64,000 nt of DNA from Larix kaempferi (GCA_027924585.1 BSBM01000125.1:6143001-6207000); one strand, 5' to 3'. Positions 12,301 through 21,945 are shown, counted from the first letter of the stretch. The notes: generated by a model not told the origin, from the letters alone. Translations and numbers: made by a program.

Positions 12301-12597
12301 CAGAAAATCCTGTTTCCTGCTGCAGCAAACATAATCATAAGAGACACAGGTGTATGGCACAGCTACATAACAGAGGAGGACAAGAAAGCTGCAGCAGCAG
12401 CAGGAGCATCAGTAGATCCGGCAGCCTCTCTCCCAGCAGCCTCTTCCCCAGATATGGCAGAAAATCCGGCCAGTTCAATTCCCCCTTTCCAATTAGGAGC
12501 AGCATCAGCAGGGGATTCGAGGGCCTCTTCCCAGGCAGCATCAGTGACAATTAACTTGGGCGACCCTTTGCCAGGAGAAGCTCACGCACAGGAATGA
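9373..12597 (+). CDS. W-x-x-I-Y family protein, 1074 aa, function unknown
   Basis: This is an uninterrupted single-exon frame from a true ATG, the longest in the window. Residues about 35-455 form a globular domain opening with RWDDIYRM, with blocks WILQHAD, SFHPAYIAAAYRFP and MLCRIFGMPNG. Residues about 468-545 are a charged Glu/Lys/Ala/Gln-rich coiled coil. An acidic, Pro-rich linker follows, then a second coiled coil at about 689-770, a helical C-terminal domain and an Ala/Ser/Pro-rich tail. No signal peptide, membrane span, zinc knuckle, protease, RT or integrase motif is visible. A diverged, broken homologue lies at 47023-56446 with the same domain order. The N-terminal domain has a faint resemblance to plant transposon-associated domains found next to Athila-type elements, which I cannot confirm. 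A structural (Gag-like) or DNA-binding role is possible. Confidence 0.8.
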   Translation: MPKTGKKKAKMTEKKPAPLKIETSLQDTRCTTGVRPEIRWDDIYRMIRDQEIPDMLLEEAPIYQNIIASGITRAATRPELFPCAEVIGWILQHADAEGRVINDSGKVAIASFHPAYIAAAYRFPRVQQALTDEWLGQMDNVEMAKKLLRGGKHLRKKGNDEYDVQNLRAPFRLIALMLCRIFGMPNGTVYKIQWVPIIHYVAFQGTVFDWATILSDSLASMIDAKPGLALKKAEFFMSSYLIDCILAKIEFPKLGCTWDRATAPVYIAFKMLWAQNYKPSYKLICEEFIMPLYEKMFKEEPNCLSQNALEVLEDYGDFYFSEQGTYLRMFGGTKPPYILPQYATDYVVLKEAVRQLFLDGNGAFLHKLHKASFPPLPFCIGAYKFSGVASADEFVQELKAFHFGEVIFHRNDRKGKVAEHCKGNYAHFEYSHYPDAKEETFRGISNMTELRICRQGTGASSSSTKAQKTIQQKEKEAEDARAQEELRLREEARLQQEVEEAKRQQEAENERLRKEAEEAQKQKEAETEQAEARKKAEEELKTREDAEAGGSGVQDMEIDTPQAGGSGTQREGTDPAQEVRTPPMEEDIDIINRPIVPYTPSGKRTVSKWNEFVYDKKRKEMVLQSEERIKSPFHEDIVTHREVTVMQNTDQDPIAMASAVIATAKASFANVDGIVKENILTKKRARTLQQNVANEQAQRDLAVNKYNCLYAEHRELSNKYSQLEEEKDQLTLQMMIVEAEKNGAEEKASLLKADKQMLAERLEQAESRTIDLSPFHELSCNILQQVYGSQELITDEVCKLKAMMVRLKEVNTEAHRLKAKNTRVKANVISQMAWREGKGGFPPHLPFKAVEDFNEDIALLEFGRNCANKLMASVQRTTDRINNLYQKLKGVHDNCTLSFPQTLEDFPEKEQRLSQLKEELGVQMEYVKSIDVLAMDDLQHYIGSSTLHNHLLKEAYQVAEAEVQSIKTELGKNVTSQKILFPAAANIIIRDTGVWHSYITEEDKKAAAAAGASVDPAASLPAASSPDMAENPASSIPPFQLGAASAGDSRASSQAASVTINLGDPLPGEAHAQE

Positions 12598-13826
12598 AGA
12601 GGCCGAATTCAGTGAGCCACTCTCTTCAGCCAAACACGTGCCCAACAGGGAAAGCTTTGATGTCGGCCAATTTTCTGTTATGTATATTTTAAATATGTAA
12701 GGCGTAAGCCATGGGACAGCTGTCCCTAATTTTTGTCAAAATATTTTTGTAGAGGAAGTGGCCATTTTTGGTGATCGATTATAGTAGAAATCCCTGTAAA
12801 TGACAGGTGGAACGTGCTAGGTGTCAGCCCAAAGGGCAAAGTTGTAGCTATAAATAGCATCTAGGAAATATTAGAAGGGACTTTTGCCAGGGAATGAAAA
12901 TTTTGGCAAATGATATGAGCTATCTTGTATCGGGTCTGTAAATTGAATTTTCTAATAGAAGCCACGGGAGATGGACGTTTTTCCTGGAATGTTGGATTGC
13001 TCTATATTGGACTATTCTAATGACTGCAATTCTGCAATGTGAGATCATTCTTAACATCTGAATTATTTCTTTGCATTAATGATTCTGCTCTCCTCTGTGC
13101 ATGCGTTCTCTCTATTTTGTGAACAATGAAATGTATTGCTGTAGATTTCTTTGTCTAGATCGAATGGCTAACTGTTCTTTCTTCAGGGTAATTCATGTGG
13201 CTCATTGTTCATGACTTTAAATCGCTTCTTGCAGGGATCTTTGAGTTTATTTTCAGTTTTTGTTATATCTAGATCTGTTTCTTTATTCTTGTTACATAGA
13301 TTAAATAATTTTGCTTTCTTCTGTTATGACCAATAGATGCGTCCTTAAAGTTTCTTTTCAGATCTGTTTCTTTATTTGTTTTCTTCTGTTTATGAGCAAT
13401 AGACGCGTTCCATGTTGAATGAGAAGCTATCTTCTCAAGATCTGTATCTTGCTGTAGCTTTGGTTGTGAGAAATAATAACTATCTATTCTTGGTTTACAA
13501 TACTTGTTACAACAGATTGCTCTTCCCTTAGCATGTTCCCTGCAGGGATAGATAGATTTGTTCTAGTTTTAGGCTTAAATCTGTTTTAATTGCATTTAGA
13601 TTAAGTATAATTTAGGCACTTGCATCTCATACAAAAGACACAAAAAACCCAAAAGAAAGGTGGATCGGGCCATAACCGGTAAGGTCGGATTTAAAGTCCA
13701 AAACCACGGTTGCCGGAACCGCTAACCGGACGGGTTCCCTACACCAAACGGGAGATAGTCTAATTGGGACCATCTCTCGGGGAGAATCCCTTTCTGATTG
13801 ATGCTACGATATCCAAGGCATCAACA
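12598..13826 (+). other. 3' region of the W-x-x-I-Y unit
   Basis: AT-rich non-coding DNA. A good TATA sequence, GCTATAAATAGC, lies near 12847, which is odd for a 3' region and may mark a second promoter. Pyrimidine-rich stretches and several AGATCTGT repeats follow. The last 250 bases share short blocks with 57110-57360 downstream of the second family copy (for example AGATTTGTTCTAG and CTACACCAAAC). This suggests the unit's 3' end is conserved between copies. Confidence 0.45.
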
Positions 13827-14311
13827 CAAGGTAATGATGTTTCCTTGATAGGAGCACGAGGTGTAAAACTGAAGTGTTGTAGTACTGATGGTAGGACTGA
13901 CATACTTGTGGGAATGGGAAATAACTGGGTCAAAAAATGGGTAGACTCAAACTTCCTTTGTTCAGAGCATGATGACATGGTTGACCTGGCAGCGTAGGGA
14001 ACTGACTTGTAGGTGTGGGGATTATTGCTTTGACTGAATGGTATATATTGACTCTGGGGGGGAGGACGAGCTGATAGGTGCCGTCGAGGGATTATCAAGG
14101 TGACATACTGCAGAATACTCTGAACAAAGGCGACCAAAATGGGGAAGCTGCCTGATGAGTAGATTTGATCTATCGTGGCGCCAAGAGGTACCATTGATTC
14201 CTTCTTCGTAGTTTTAATGAGCTCTAAGAAGGGATAAAAGTGTGCTCTGAAATGGTACGGTCCTGTGGATTTTGTGAGCCCAGGACGGCTCATGCTCATG
14301 GTTGCTTTCAT
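13760..14311 (-). CDS. Hypothetical minus-strand ORF in element B 3' region
   Basis: A 183-codon open stretch lies on the same strand as B's gag. I recognise no domain. The portion below 13827 lies inside the nested unit and would be spurious if that boundary is right, leaving about 160 codons. Without the nested unit the remnant would abut the minus-strand stretch at 6568-6792. It may be a piece of an additional ORF carried by this retrotransposon group between pol and the 3' LTR, or chance. Confidence 0.3.
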   Translation of the reverse strand: MKATMSMSRPGLTKSTGPYHFRAHFYPFLELIKTTKKESMVPLGATIDQIYSSGSFPILVAFVQSILQYVTLIIPRRHLSARPPPQSQYIPFSQSNNPHTYKSVPYAARSTMSSCSEQRKFESTHFLTQLFPIPTSMSVLPSVLQHFSFTPRAPIKETSLPCVDALDIVASIRKGFSPRDGPN

Positions 14312-14353
14312 GTTTAGAGAGTCTGAAAGCGGTAAGTGGACTCTATTGGTGTT

Positions 14354-14641
14354 TCTTTTTCGTTAGTTTAGTCTCCAAGGCCCGAAAAAGCATAAAATGA
14401 TGCGGATGGAGTACTCTTCTAGCCGATGTAACTAGAGTATACCTTTTTCGTAATTAGTCTACGAGGTCCGGAAAAGGGGTAAACTTATACCAGGTAGACG
14501 CCCTTTCAGATACGTTTAGCGAGCATGAAAGGAAGCAAGATTGCTCAGCGATCTTTTCATTGTTTTCGGAGTCAGAAAAGAGCTTAACAGAAACTCCCTA
14601 AGTGCCTTTTTCGTAAAAGGGGTTGCTCGGCCCGAAAAAGG
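14354..14641. repeat. Three TTTTTCG...CGAAAAAG foldback repeats
   Basis: Three copies of a small inverted repeat occur at about 14354-14390, 14442-14477 and 14605-14641. Each has a CTTTTTCG arm and a CCCGAAAAAG or CCGGAAAAGG arm separated by 15-20 bases. The second and third copies are followed by GGGNTAAACTTATACC. They lie in the non-coding 3' region of element B. Confidence 0.7.
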
Positions 14642-14673
14642 GATAAACTTATACCGAACAAAAATGGATTGAT

Positions 14674-15065
14674 GAGGGCGAGAAAAGGTCTCAAGCATCG
14701 TCATCAGTGCGGAAAACTGGATCCGGTGACATAAGGATTGTCGAAAACGAAGAACGGCCGATGTGGCACGCAAACCGAGGCTACGAGGGGGTGTGGGAAA
14801 AATGCCCAAAAATCTAAAGGTGAGAGCGAGAAATGATCTCTAGCATCATCACAAGCGTGGAAAACTGAATCCGGCGATATAAGGCATGCCCATTCCGGAG
14901 AACGGCCGATGTGGCACGCAAACCGAGGTGACGAGGGGACATGGAAGAAATGCCCGACAAATCTAAAGGTGAGAGCGAGAAATGATCTCAAGCATCATCA
15001 CGAGTGCGGAAATATGAATCCGACAGTGCAAATGGTGCGAAAAACGGAGGTCATAAGGACTCCGA
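14674..15065. repeat. Tandem repeat, about 148-bp unit, nearly three copies
   Basis: Units begin at 14674, 14822 and 14971 with GAGNGCGAGAAANGRTCTC. They share the AACGGCCGATGTGGCACGCAAACC block, shown here in consensus over two stretches. The third unit is incomplete and decays after about 90 bases. The repeat makes an internally duplicated minus-strand open frame (14704-14991) that I do not treat as a gene. Confidence 0.8.
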
Positions 15066-15257
15066 AATGGTCAAAGCAAATAACTAGGTTAAAAAATTGC
15101 TACAAATAAAGGTGAGCCCTCCAAGCCAATGATGCAGTGGTGGGGAGAAATGATGACCCGCGGGGGGAAATAATATCTTCATAAAATTAACTCAAGTATA
15201 CAAGTGACACGTGACCTCAAAAATGGTTGAGATCACGAATATGAAAAGTGAGCAGGG

Positions 15258-15629
15258 TTAATGACCTGCCCCCATGCTATGTGCATGGGGTTTGTGATTG
15301 TGGATCACATATGTGTTGGTTTGAACGATGGGCTTATTGAGGTGTTGAGATAGAGATGGTGGGGAAGGTTCAAAATGATTGATCATGCCCCCTATCCCAG
15401 GGTCGAGGTAATCTATTATGCCCCCTAACTCAGAGGTGTCAATGTGGTGCAGATGTTGTCTCAGAGAGAGATCAATAGGGCATTGAGCAACTACTGGCGG
15501 GGTGTTATACCATGAGGCTGTGGGTCGTGGTGGCATACTGAAGTGATGATATGATGATCGTGGATTCCCTTTGTGGGGTGGATGCCCCCAGTATCTCCGA
15601 CGAGGATCACGATGATGACGAGTAAGCAA
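15258..15629 (-). CDS. Hypothetical low-complexity ORF after truncated pol
   Basis: A 123-codon minus-strand stretch rich in His, Pro and Ile, just downstream of where B's pol frame ends. A short direct repeat, CCTGCCCCCATG followed by a CATG-containing hairpin, occurs at 15266 and 15641. It gives the related peptide ends KPHAHSMGAG and KPHVHNMGAG in different frames. No family recognised; it may be non-coding. Confidence 0.2.
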   Translation of the reverse strand: MLTRHHRDPRRRYWGHPPHKGNPRSSYHHFSMPPRPTASWYNTPPVVAQCPIDLSLRQHLHHIDTSELGGIIDYLDPGIGGMINHFEPSPPSLSQHLNKPIVQTNTYVIHNHKPHAHSMGAGH

Positions 15630-15668
15630 GGTTTTGGGCCTGCCCCCATGTTGTGGACATGTGGTTTC

Positions 15669-18600
15669 CTAGTCAATTTGAAAGGGTTGAACCTGTGTGT
15701 CAAAGGGATCAATGGAAGGGGCCGACCGGACAGAGGGGTATCCAGTGGAGATCGTATAAATGGCGGGGTCAAGGCCAGGCATTTCGGTATCTGACCAAGT
15801 AAAGACATCAGTGAATTCTTGGAACAGTTGTTGGTATTCTCCGATCTCATGCTCACTGTGGGAGGCTCCTAATGTAATGGTATGAAGGGCACCAAGTGGG
15901 TCAGAGATGTCAATGTGGATGACGGGAGAAATATCGGCTATCAGATCCTTTAACCAGTCGACTCTAGTAGGAAAGAACTCTTTGGACTCAACCGTGGATT
16001 GCGTAGCGGTGGTGGATGAAGTCTCTTCCGGGAGGAAGTATGGACGATGGTGCATGTCTTCCCAGGGATGATTAAGGTCAGTAGGAGCCTCTAGAATTTC
16101 TTCATCATTGCGGGAGCTTTGAGTTGTCAAATCAAGTAATGAGGTAGTGGTAGTCGAAGAGATCATGTAGATGGTGTTAATCTCTCCGGATGAGGATGAT
16201 GGGGGAGGGTAGATCTCCTCAATAGTAGGGGGTGTCGTCTCAAGGTCCAAATTGTTCATCTCGTAGAGAGCTGCTCTGTAATCTGGGATGTCAGGACAGT
16301 GATGTGAGTAGTGGCCGTAAATACCGCATATCGCACATGGGTGGTTGGTACGCAGTGATTTATCACGAGGCATGGGGTTTGGATCGAGTTTGACAACCGG
16401 GATGTTGGGGTCGTCGTCCAGCATTTGCATGTGTTCCTGCAATGCAGGTAACTGTGGACACTGATGAGTTGGATGGCCTAACTCATCACACAACGAGCAT
16501 TTTGGAGGAGCACGAAATACGGGGGGAGGTCTAACTGCCTTGGGTGGGGGTACCACAGTGTATGGCTACGGGCCTCTGCCCCCAGTGGGTCTAATGAGTG
16601 GAGGGGGATTCGTCGATGACGAAGGGATATTGAGGCTAGGAGGAGGTGTCGTTGACGACGAAGGGATTGCGACACCAGGAGGAGGTTGATTTGTGGTAAC
16701 AATAGGTTGTACTGGTTGGAGGATGACGTTTGGTGTCGACGGTCGAACGGGAGGCGGAATATACCACACGGGTAATCCCAATGTTAACCCGGGTAGACTA
16801 AGGGTAGCCATAACCGGGGCGCTTACTACACCCGAAGGAGGAAACAGGAAGGGGATGGTGTGGATGGGTGTAACACCAATGTGACTGGGGATCAATGGTG
16901 GTTGACTACCGGATGTTTGTGTATTCTGTGAAAGAGTACAGAGGTTTGCGACTTGGGTCTCCGGTGACGGTGGTGGAATGGCCTGGAATGTAGAGGTCAT
17001 TGGTGTATCTGAATAAAGTCCGGGTCCCAAAAAAGAGACAAAGGAGGTAGTTGCACTAGAAGTTGGTTGTTCAATCATGGGAAGAACATTTTCGGGTGCT
17101 GCGGGGGCATTGGGATCATAGTATGTGAGTTGGTCGATTTTGACCACGCGTCCCTCGTGGGGGAACTGCAAGGTGCGAAATACGGATGAGGCAACAGCCC
17201 GCATGGCATACATGTAGTTGCGACCAAGTAAAAGGTTATAGTCTAGTTGGGCATTGATGACCTCAATGTCAATGAGCACGGTTTTACCCACCAGCTGGAC
17301 AGGGACATTGGCTAAAAGACCTTGGGGTTGAGCCAAACGACCATCGTAGGCTCGTAATGCAGTGGTGGACTGCTGGAGAGTAGGGGATCCCAACTTCTGC
17401 CAAACAAATGTGGACATGACGCATGTGGAGGCACCCTCGTCGATGATACATCGATGGATGACAAGATTCCGAATAGAAATGGAAACTTGGACTGCTATGG
17501 TGGAAGGCGGCCGTGGTTCAGACTGTTCTAAATCAAAGGTCATCAATTTCGAATCATTTGGGTCAATCGCCCCAATGGCGAAAAGTAAAGTCTTGCGCTG
17601 GGTAGGACAGTTTTTTAAGACTTCTAACGCAGACATGGCTGTGGGAGATTGAGCTAAGTCATCTACAATGTTGTAATTGGACGCAGCCCGTGCGTTGGGG
17701 TTGTTGTTGATTCGGCGAAGGGGGAAGCGAGGTGCTTTAGAAGCGCCATCGAGTGGAGCCGGAGGTATACATAACGTTTGATCTGTGGGATTAACGTTAG
17801 TGTTCTTGTCGGCGGGAGGGGCTTCAGAGGTGGAGCCATATTGGTTCCAATGAGTTTGGAGGTTAGCATCGGCAGTCGACATCATCAACAAATGGTGAGT
17901 ACCTGAATCGAACATGGGTTGATCAGGGGTTGCATAAGTGATCTGCTGTGGCGGCAAGTTGCCCTGAGGGGGGGCTAACAGCTGAGTGTTCACTACACCC
18001 TGGTTTGGAAAGGGGTTTTGCAGCACCAAGGGTTGATGTTGAGGTGGTGGAGGGTTGGGTGGCGGCTGAGGAACCGCTTGCCCTTGACGATGTGCATCGT
18101 CGGTCCAGAGTTGCCGAGCTCGCTCCAAATGTGGGAAAGAATGCGTGTAATTATCATATACCCCGCAGATAGAACAAGGGTGGTTTGTTCTGAGGTTATT
18201 ATTTCTAGGCTGCTTGGGATTCCGATCCGCATTGCGGTTGGGAGGACCAGCATCGTTATTCTGCGGAGGATTGGGAGGTGGAGGACCTTGCTGATGTTGT
18301 TGGTTATTACCGTGGTTACGACCTCTACCATGGTTTGGTTACCCACCCTGGTTGCGTTGGTTATTTTGGTATTGGGGCTGATGTTGTTGTGCGTACACAT
18401 GCCCTTGAGCATTGGGGGGATTCTGAAGAGCCGCAGGTGCGGGAGCAGGTTGCGGTGGATAATATGTAGGTGGAGCTGGAGATGGTCCAGTTGCCTGTTG
18501 GGGTTGTTGGTACCCCTGAGCTGGTGGAGGTGTGAGGTTAGCTGGTGCAACCGGTTGTGGGTAATGCATGGGCTGTTGTGGGAACTGCATGGGGGTCTGT

Positions 18601-20203
18601 ACCGTAGTTTGAGCATAGTATGTAGGAGGTACATATGCTGATGGGGCTTGGCCATAACAATGTTGTGGACAAGAGGGTCCATGAACGTGATGGGTCTGGT
18701 TTGTTGGAGCATAAGAAGTTGTCGCTCCGGAACTAGATGTAGCCCTAGAAAGGTCTGGGGCAGGCATGGTGCTCACCATACTGAAAGGTTTTTCTTGCGG
18801 TGTAATTTGGCCAATAATGCCATCAGCGGCATGTGATGCCCCCGGTGTGTCACCGCGTGCAGAGTCGCCTCGTGGGGCGTCCGGTATGATCGTGTATAGG
18901 TAACCCGACTGGGCGTAGATGAGATCAAACTGTTGGGCTTTGAGGATGGCCGCTTCTTCAGACTGGGGTCTTTCAGATGCTACATCCTTCGCAATGAGAG
19001 GAAGGAGGGATTTTAGAAACCAATCTAGGAAGATTCGGTCGTCTAATTTGATTTTTCATAGGCTTTGGCGCCGACGCCAATCATGAATATGGTCAGTGAT
19101 ATGCGTGGCCGTGTTTTGTCTGCAAGACAGTAGGATCTCGACGCCCGCATCATAGCGGACAAGTAACTGAAAGAACTGTAGGAAGGTCGAGGCAAGGGAG
19201 GTAAATGTGGAATGCGTCCCATGGGATTGCTCGATATACCATTTGGCTGCAGAGCCAATGAAGGTGCGTTGTAAAAGCCGGAGGCGGATTGAGTCATCCA
19301 CTATGGAGTTGGAGGAACACCATAAATGGAAGGACATGATGTGGTTCTGGGGGTCCTCTCCTGCCTTACCCTCAAACTTAGGGATGTCAGAGGGGAGTTT
19401 GGTGGGCATTTGAGGCCACACCGGATCATGTCTGATGGGGTCATTTGTGAGCCTAGCTAAATCTGGCAGGTTCAGACTTGCCATGTATGGTAGACTAGCA
19501 GAGGTGGTGACTGGAACTGGGACATACCTAGCCATAGTGGTATGGTGTAGGGGTCCAGTAGCGCCTAAAGGTATGCTAGGTATGGAGGGTATATGCCCTC
19601 CAATAGTCGTAGTCTGGTATGGGCCAGCGCCTCCAAGTGCAACTTGGGTTACACTTGGGTTGGGAATCGCACTAGGGATTCCTGGGATAGTACTTCCAAG
19701 TGCAACATGGGTTGCACTTGGGTTGGGAATCGTACTAGGGATTCCTAGGATGGGGTTTGTGGAAACCAAAGGGGGTATGACCCCCATGTTGGGTATACCC
19801 ATGACAGGTGGTGGCCCTGTGTTAGGAATTCCTAAATGTGGAGTGTTACCCGTATTGGGCATACCCAGAGGGGTGGTTGTTGCCGTGGATGGTACTACAG
19901 CAGAAGGGTCTGCGGATGTCTGACCTATGGTAGTTGTAAATAGTGGATCAAATGGTGTTCCAGACATAATGGTGGTTGGTGGTAACTCTGTGGGGTTTTC
20001 GGATTCTACCTCCAAATCAAAGGTGAAGTGAGGTGTGTCAGAATCGGATGACTGCCTAATTGATTGACGATGTGTCGAATCAAGGGATAAGGCTCTGCGT
20101 CCGTGACGTGGAGAGCCAAGTGGACTAAACTCTGGGAGTTCGCCCTGTAGACGACGAGAGCGTCTAAAATTCTCAATGGTGAGAATATGTGTTTGGGTAA
20201 AAA
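15669..20203 (-). pseudogene. Element B gag-protease polyprotein with truncated pol
   Basis: One reading frame of about 1500 codons is interrupted only by TGA at 19056, TAA at 18339 and TAG at 16566. Order is a Pro/Thr/Gly-rich N-terminus with GMPNTG-type repeats (20000-19550); a retrotransposon-gag domain with LPDLARLTNDPIRHDP, IPKFEGKAGEDP and AAKWYIE (19540-18880); a Gln/Pro-rich linker; a degenerate knuckle CSICGVYDNYTHSF near 18150; the protease signature IIDEGASTCVMS near 17440; and two intact CCHC knuckles near 16490 and 16330. The frame reaches MPGLDP, the start of RT, then ends at 15669 without RT motifs. It can package RNA at best; RT and integrase must come from elsewhere. The first in-frame ATG is near 19967. 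Confidence 0.9.
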
Positions 20204-21945
20204 AAATTATTTAAGTATCAGGTGGTGATATATATAAAAGACTCAAAACCCTAATGCAACCAAGGGTGCAAGAAAGGGAGTGAAAAAAGAAGGCTCTCAG
20301 GCCAAAAATCAATCCTCAAAAAAGGCACTTATTCTAGCAGCTGTGCTACAATAAGTGGAGGAATGCAACAACTGGTCAGAATACCAACATGCAAGCGGCT
20401 CCTAGAAAAAATAGGTGTAACTAGACCACAGGTAGGTTGAAATCATGCAAACACCTAATCTAAAATTATTGTGACTCAAACAGACGATATCCTCTGCAAG
20501 GTGATGAAATCCAAGTCAGACAATATGAATGTTGAGACAACGGCTAGATATCCCCCTACCGGGAGGGACACCGGGTAATCAATCCTAAAGACAGGCTACT
20601 AGGATACTCCGTTCATGACGCGTCAAGAAAAGGTAAATCTGCCGTTTGGTCCTTTGATCGCAATATCCCAATACAGGGATATCCCGAGAACTGCGAATGG
20701 TAGCCCTTCGGTTACTGAATGGATTTCGGTATTCCACTCAGGCTTCCGGAACCATCCTCGCGACTTCAACCCTCCTAAGGGAGAGGCCTTCCCACAAACC
20801 GGTTGTGACCGCGCCAAAAAGTACTAAGAGATTTTAGCTCCCTAATTGGACAACTTCTATGTCTCAGATGTAAGAACTGAGGGGTGTTATTGGAACACCT
20901 ATCCCCCCAATACTACCTAGCTACAAGAATTCTTTTAGTGTTCCCCAAGTGGGGTTAAAAGTGTGTTCAAATTAGGGTTCGTTTTAAGGCTTAGTTCAAT
21001 TAAGTGATCGTGTGAGTGCACGTGAGGTGTTGTAAACTGAACTTGAAAAAATTAAATGCTTTACAGGAAATTTTCAAAAAAAAAAGGATTTTTCGAAAAT
21101 AAAAAGCAAATATTTATGACTTTTTTCACTAAAAGGAATTTAAATGCCTTTCAAAAAATAGATCAAAAAACAAAGGATTTCTTGGATTTATGAAAGCAAA
21201 TAATAGACTTCTTTTTAAAAGAAATAAATGGATTTCTTCGTTTCAAGAAAAAATTGCTAAGGGCAAGATTTTTAAAGAAGTAAACAGGAAAAAATTTGAA
21301 TCTAGATAAAAATGCAAAATGAGTCTTTCTTTCACTTTCTTGAAAATTTTTAAAAAGATTTCTAGATATGCACTTTAAATAGTAAAAAAAATTTCAAAGC
21401 TGTCAAATATGCAGAATTTAATACTGTAAAAAATGTGCTATGGGCAGAAAGTACAGTAAAAAAAATTTCAAAATCGGGATGGCCGAATGAAAAATTCAGC
21501 CGCGCGGGTTTTGACAGAAAAGCCGCGATGGACCGCGCGGGTTTTGGTTGCACAGTCACGATGGACCGCGCGGGTTTTAACCGCACAGTCGCGATGAGCA
21601 GCGCGGAAATCGGCCGCGACGCCGCGGTGTGCAGCGCGGAAAAACGCAGAAAGGTCGCGATGGACCGCGCGACTGTCTGGCAAAAAGCCGCGATGGACCG
21701 CGCGGAAAAAACACAGAAAAGTCACGATGGACTGCGCGACTGTCTGGCAAAAAGCCGCGATGCGGAAGCCGTGCATGGAAACGGAGAAACGAACCCGAAA
21801 ATTGAAAATTTTGGGCTGTTTATGGGGCCAAAACTCAGAGCAACAATGGATCTGCTGTCTAAGATGGCAGATCTATGGATCTAAAGGTTAAAAACTCATA
21901 AAAAACTAAGATTAAAGGCAAAACTAGAGATCTATAGTTCAAACC
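20204..21945 (-). other. Element B 5' leader
   Basis: This is an untranslated leader between the primer site and gag. The block 20460-20950 is highly similar to A's leader (24600-25110) and recognisable at 31240-31740. Conserved pieces are ATATCCCCCTACCGGGAGGG, CGTTCATGACRCGT, GTATTCCACTCAGGCTTCC and CCTCCTAAGGGAGAGGCC, several of which are self-complementary. Conservation in a decayed background suggests a structured packaging or translation-control RNA. From 21060 to 21450 the leader is A-rich and featureless, and a GC-rich array follows. Confidence 0.75.
21515..21775. repeat. GC-rich CCGCGATGGACCGCGCGG repeat array in B leader
   Basis: About eight irregular copies of a GCCGCGATGGACCGCGCGG-like motif recur every 30-45 bases. 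The CCGCG and CGCGG arms are inverted repeats, so each unit can fold. A related but diverged array occupies the same place in A's leader (25660-25900). A 149-codon plus-strand open frame (21435-21884) is only a translation of this repeat. Confidence 0.8.

Larger units (their letters stand above)
6798..13826 (+). mobile_element. W-x-x-I-Y unit, copy 1 (unclassified element in B)
   Basis: The unit begins TGTTGTTGCAGCAACACC and ends GGCATCAACA. This gives TGTTG/CAACA termini flanked by CAAGG at 6793-6797 and 13827-13831. The left boundary is independently supported: a second copy at 63009 begins with the same sequence and homology starts exactly there. Content in order is a palindromic micro-repeat array, a spacer, a 1074-codon ORF and 1.2 kb of AT-rich 3' DNA. 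I found no second copy of the first 2.5 kb at the right end, so no LTR pair can be shown, although TG/CA ends and a 5-bp duplication are what an LTR-element integrase produces. The right boundary is the weaker one. Confidence 0.55.

Noticed and set aside
10818-12550. Minus-strand frames within the 1074-codon ORF
   Set aside because: Shadow frames of the Glu/Lys/Ala-rich coding strand; the plus frame has a homologue and the minus frames do not.
14704-14991. 95-codon frame with internal duplication
   Set aside because: The duplication is the 148-bp DNA tandem repeat; no coding signal beyond it.
21435-21884. 149-codon plus-strand frame with AMDRAGF repeats
   Set aside because: It is a translation of the GC-rich leader array, antisense to element B.
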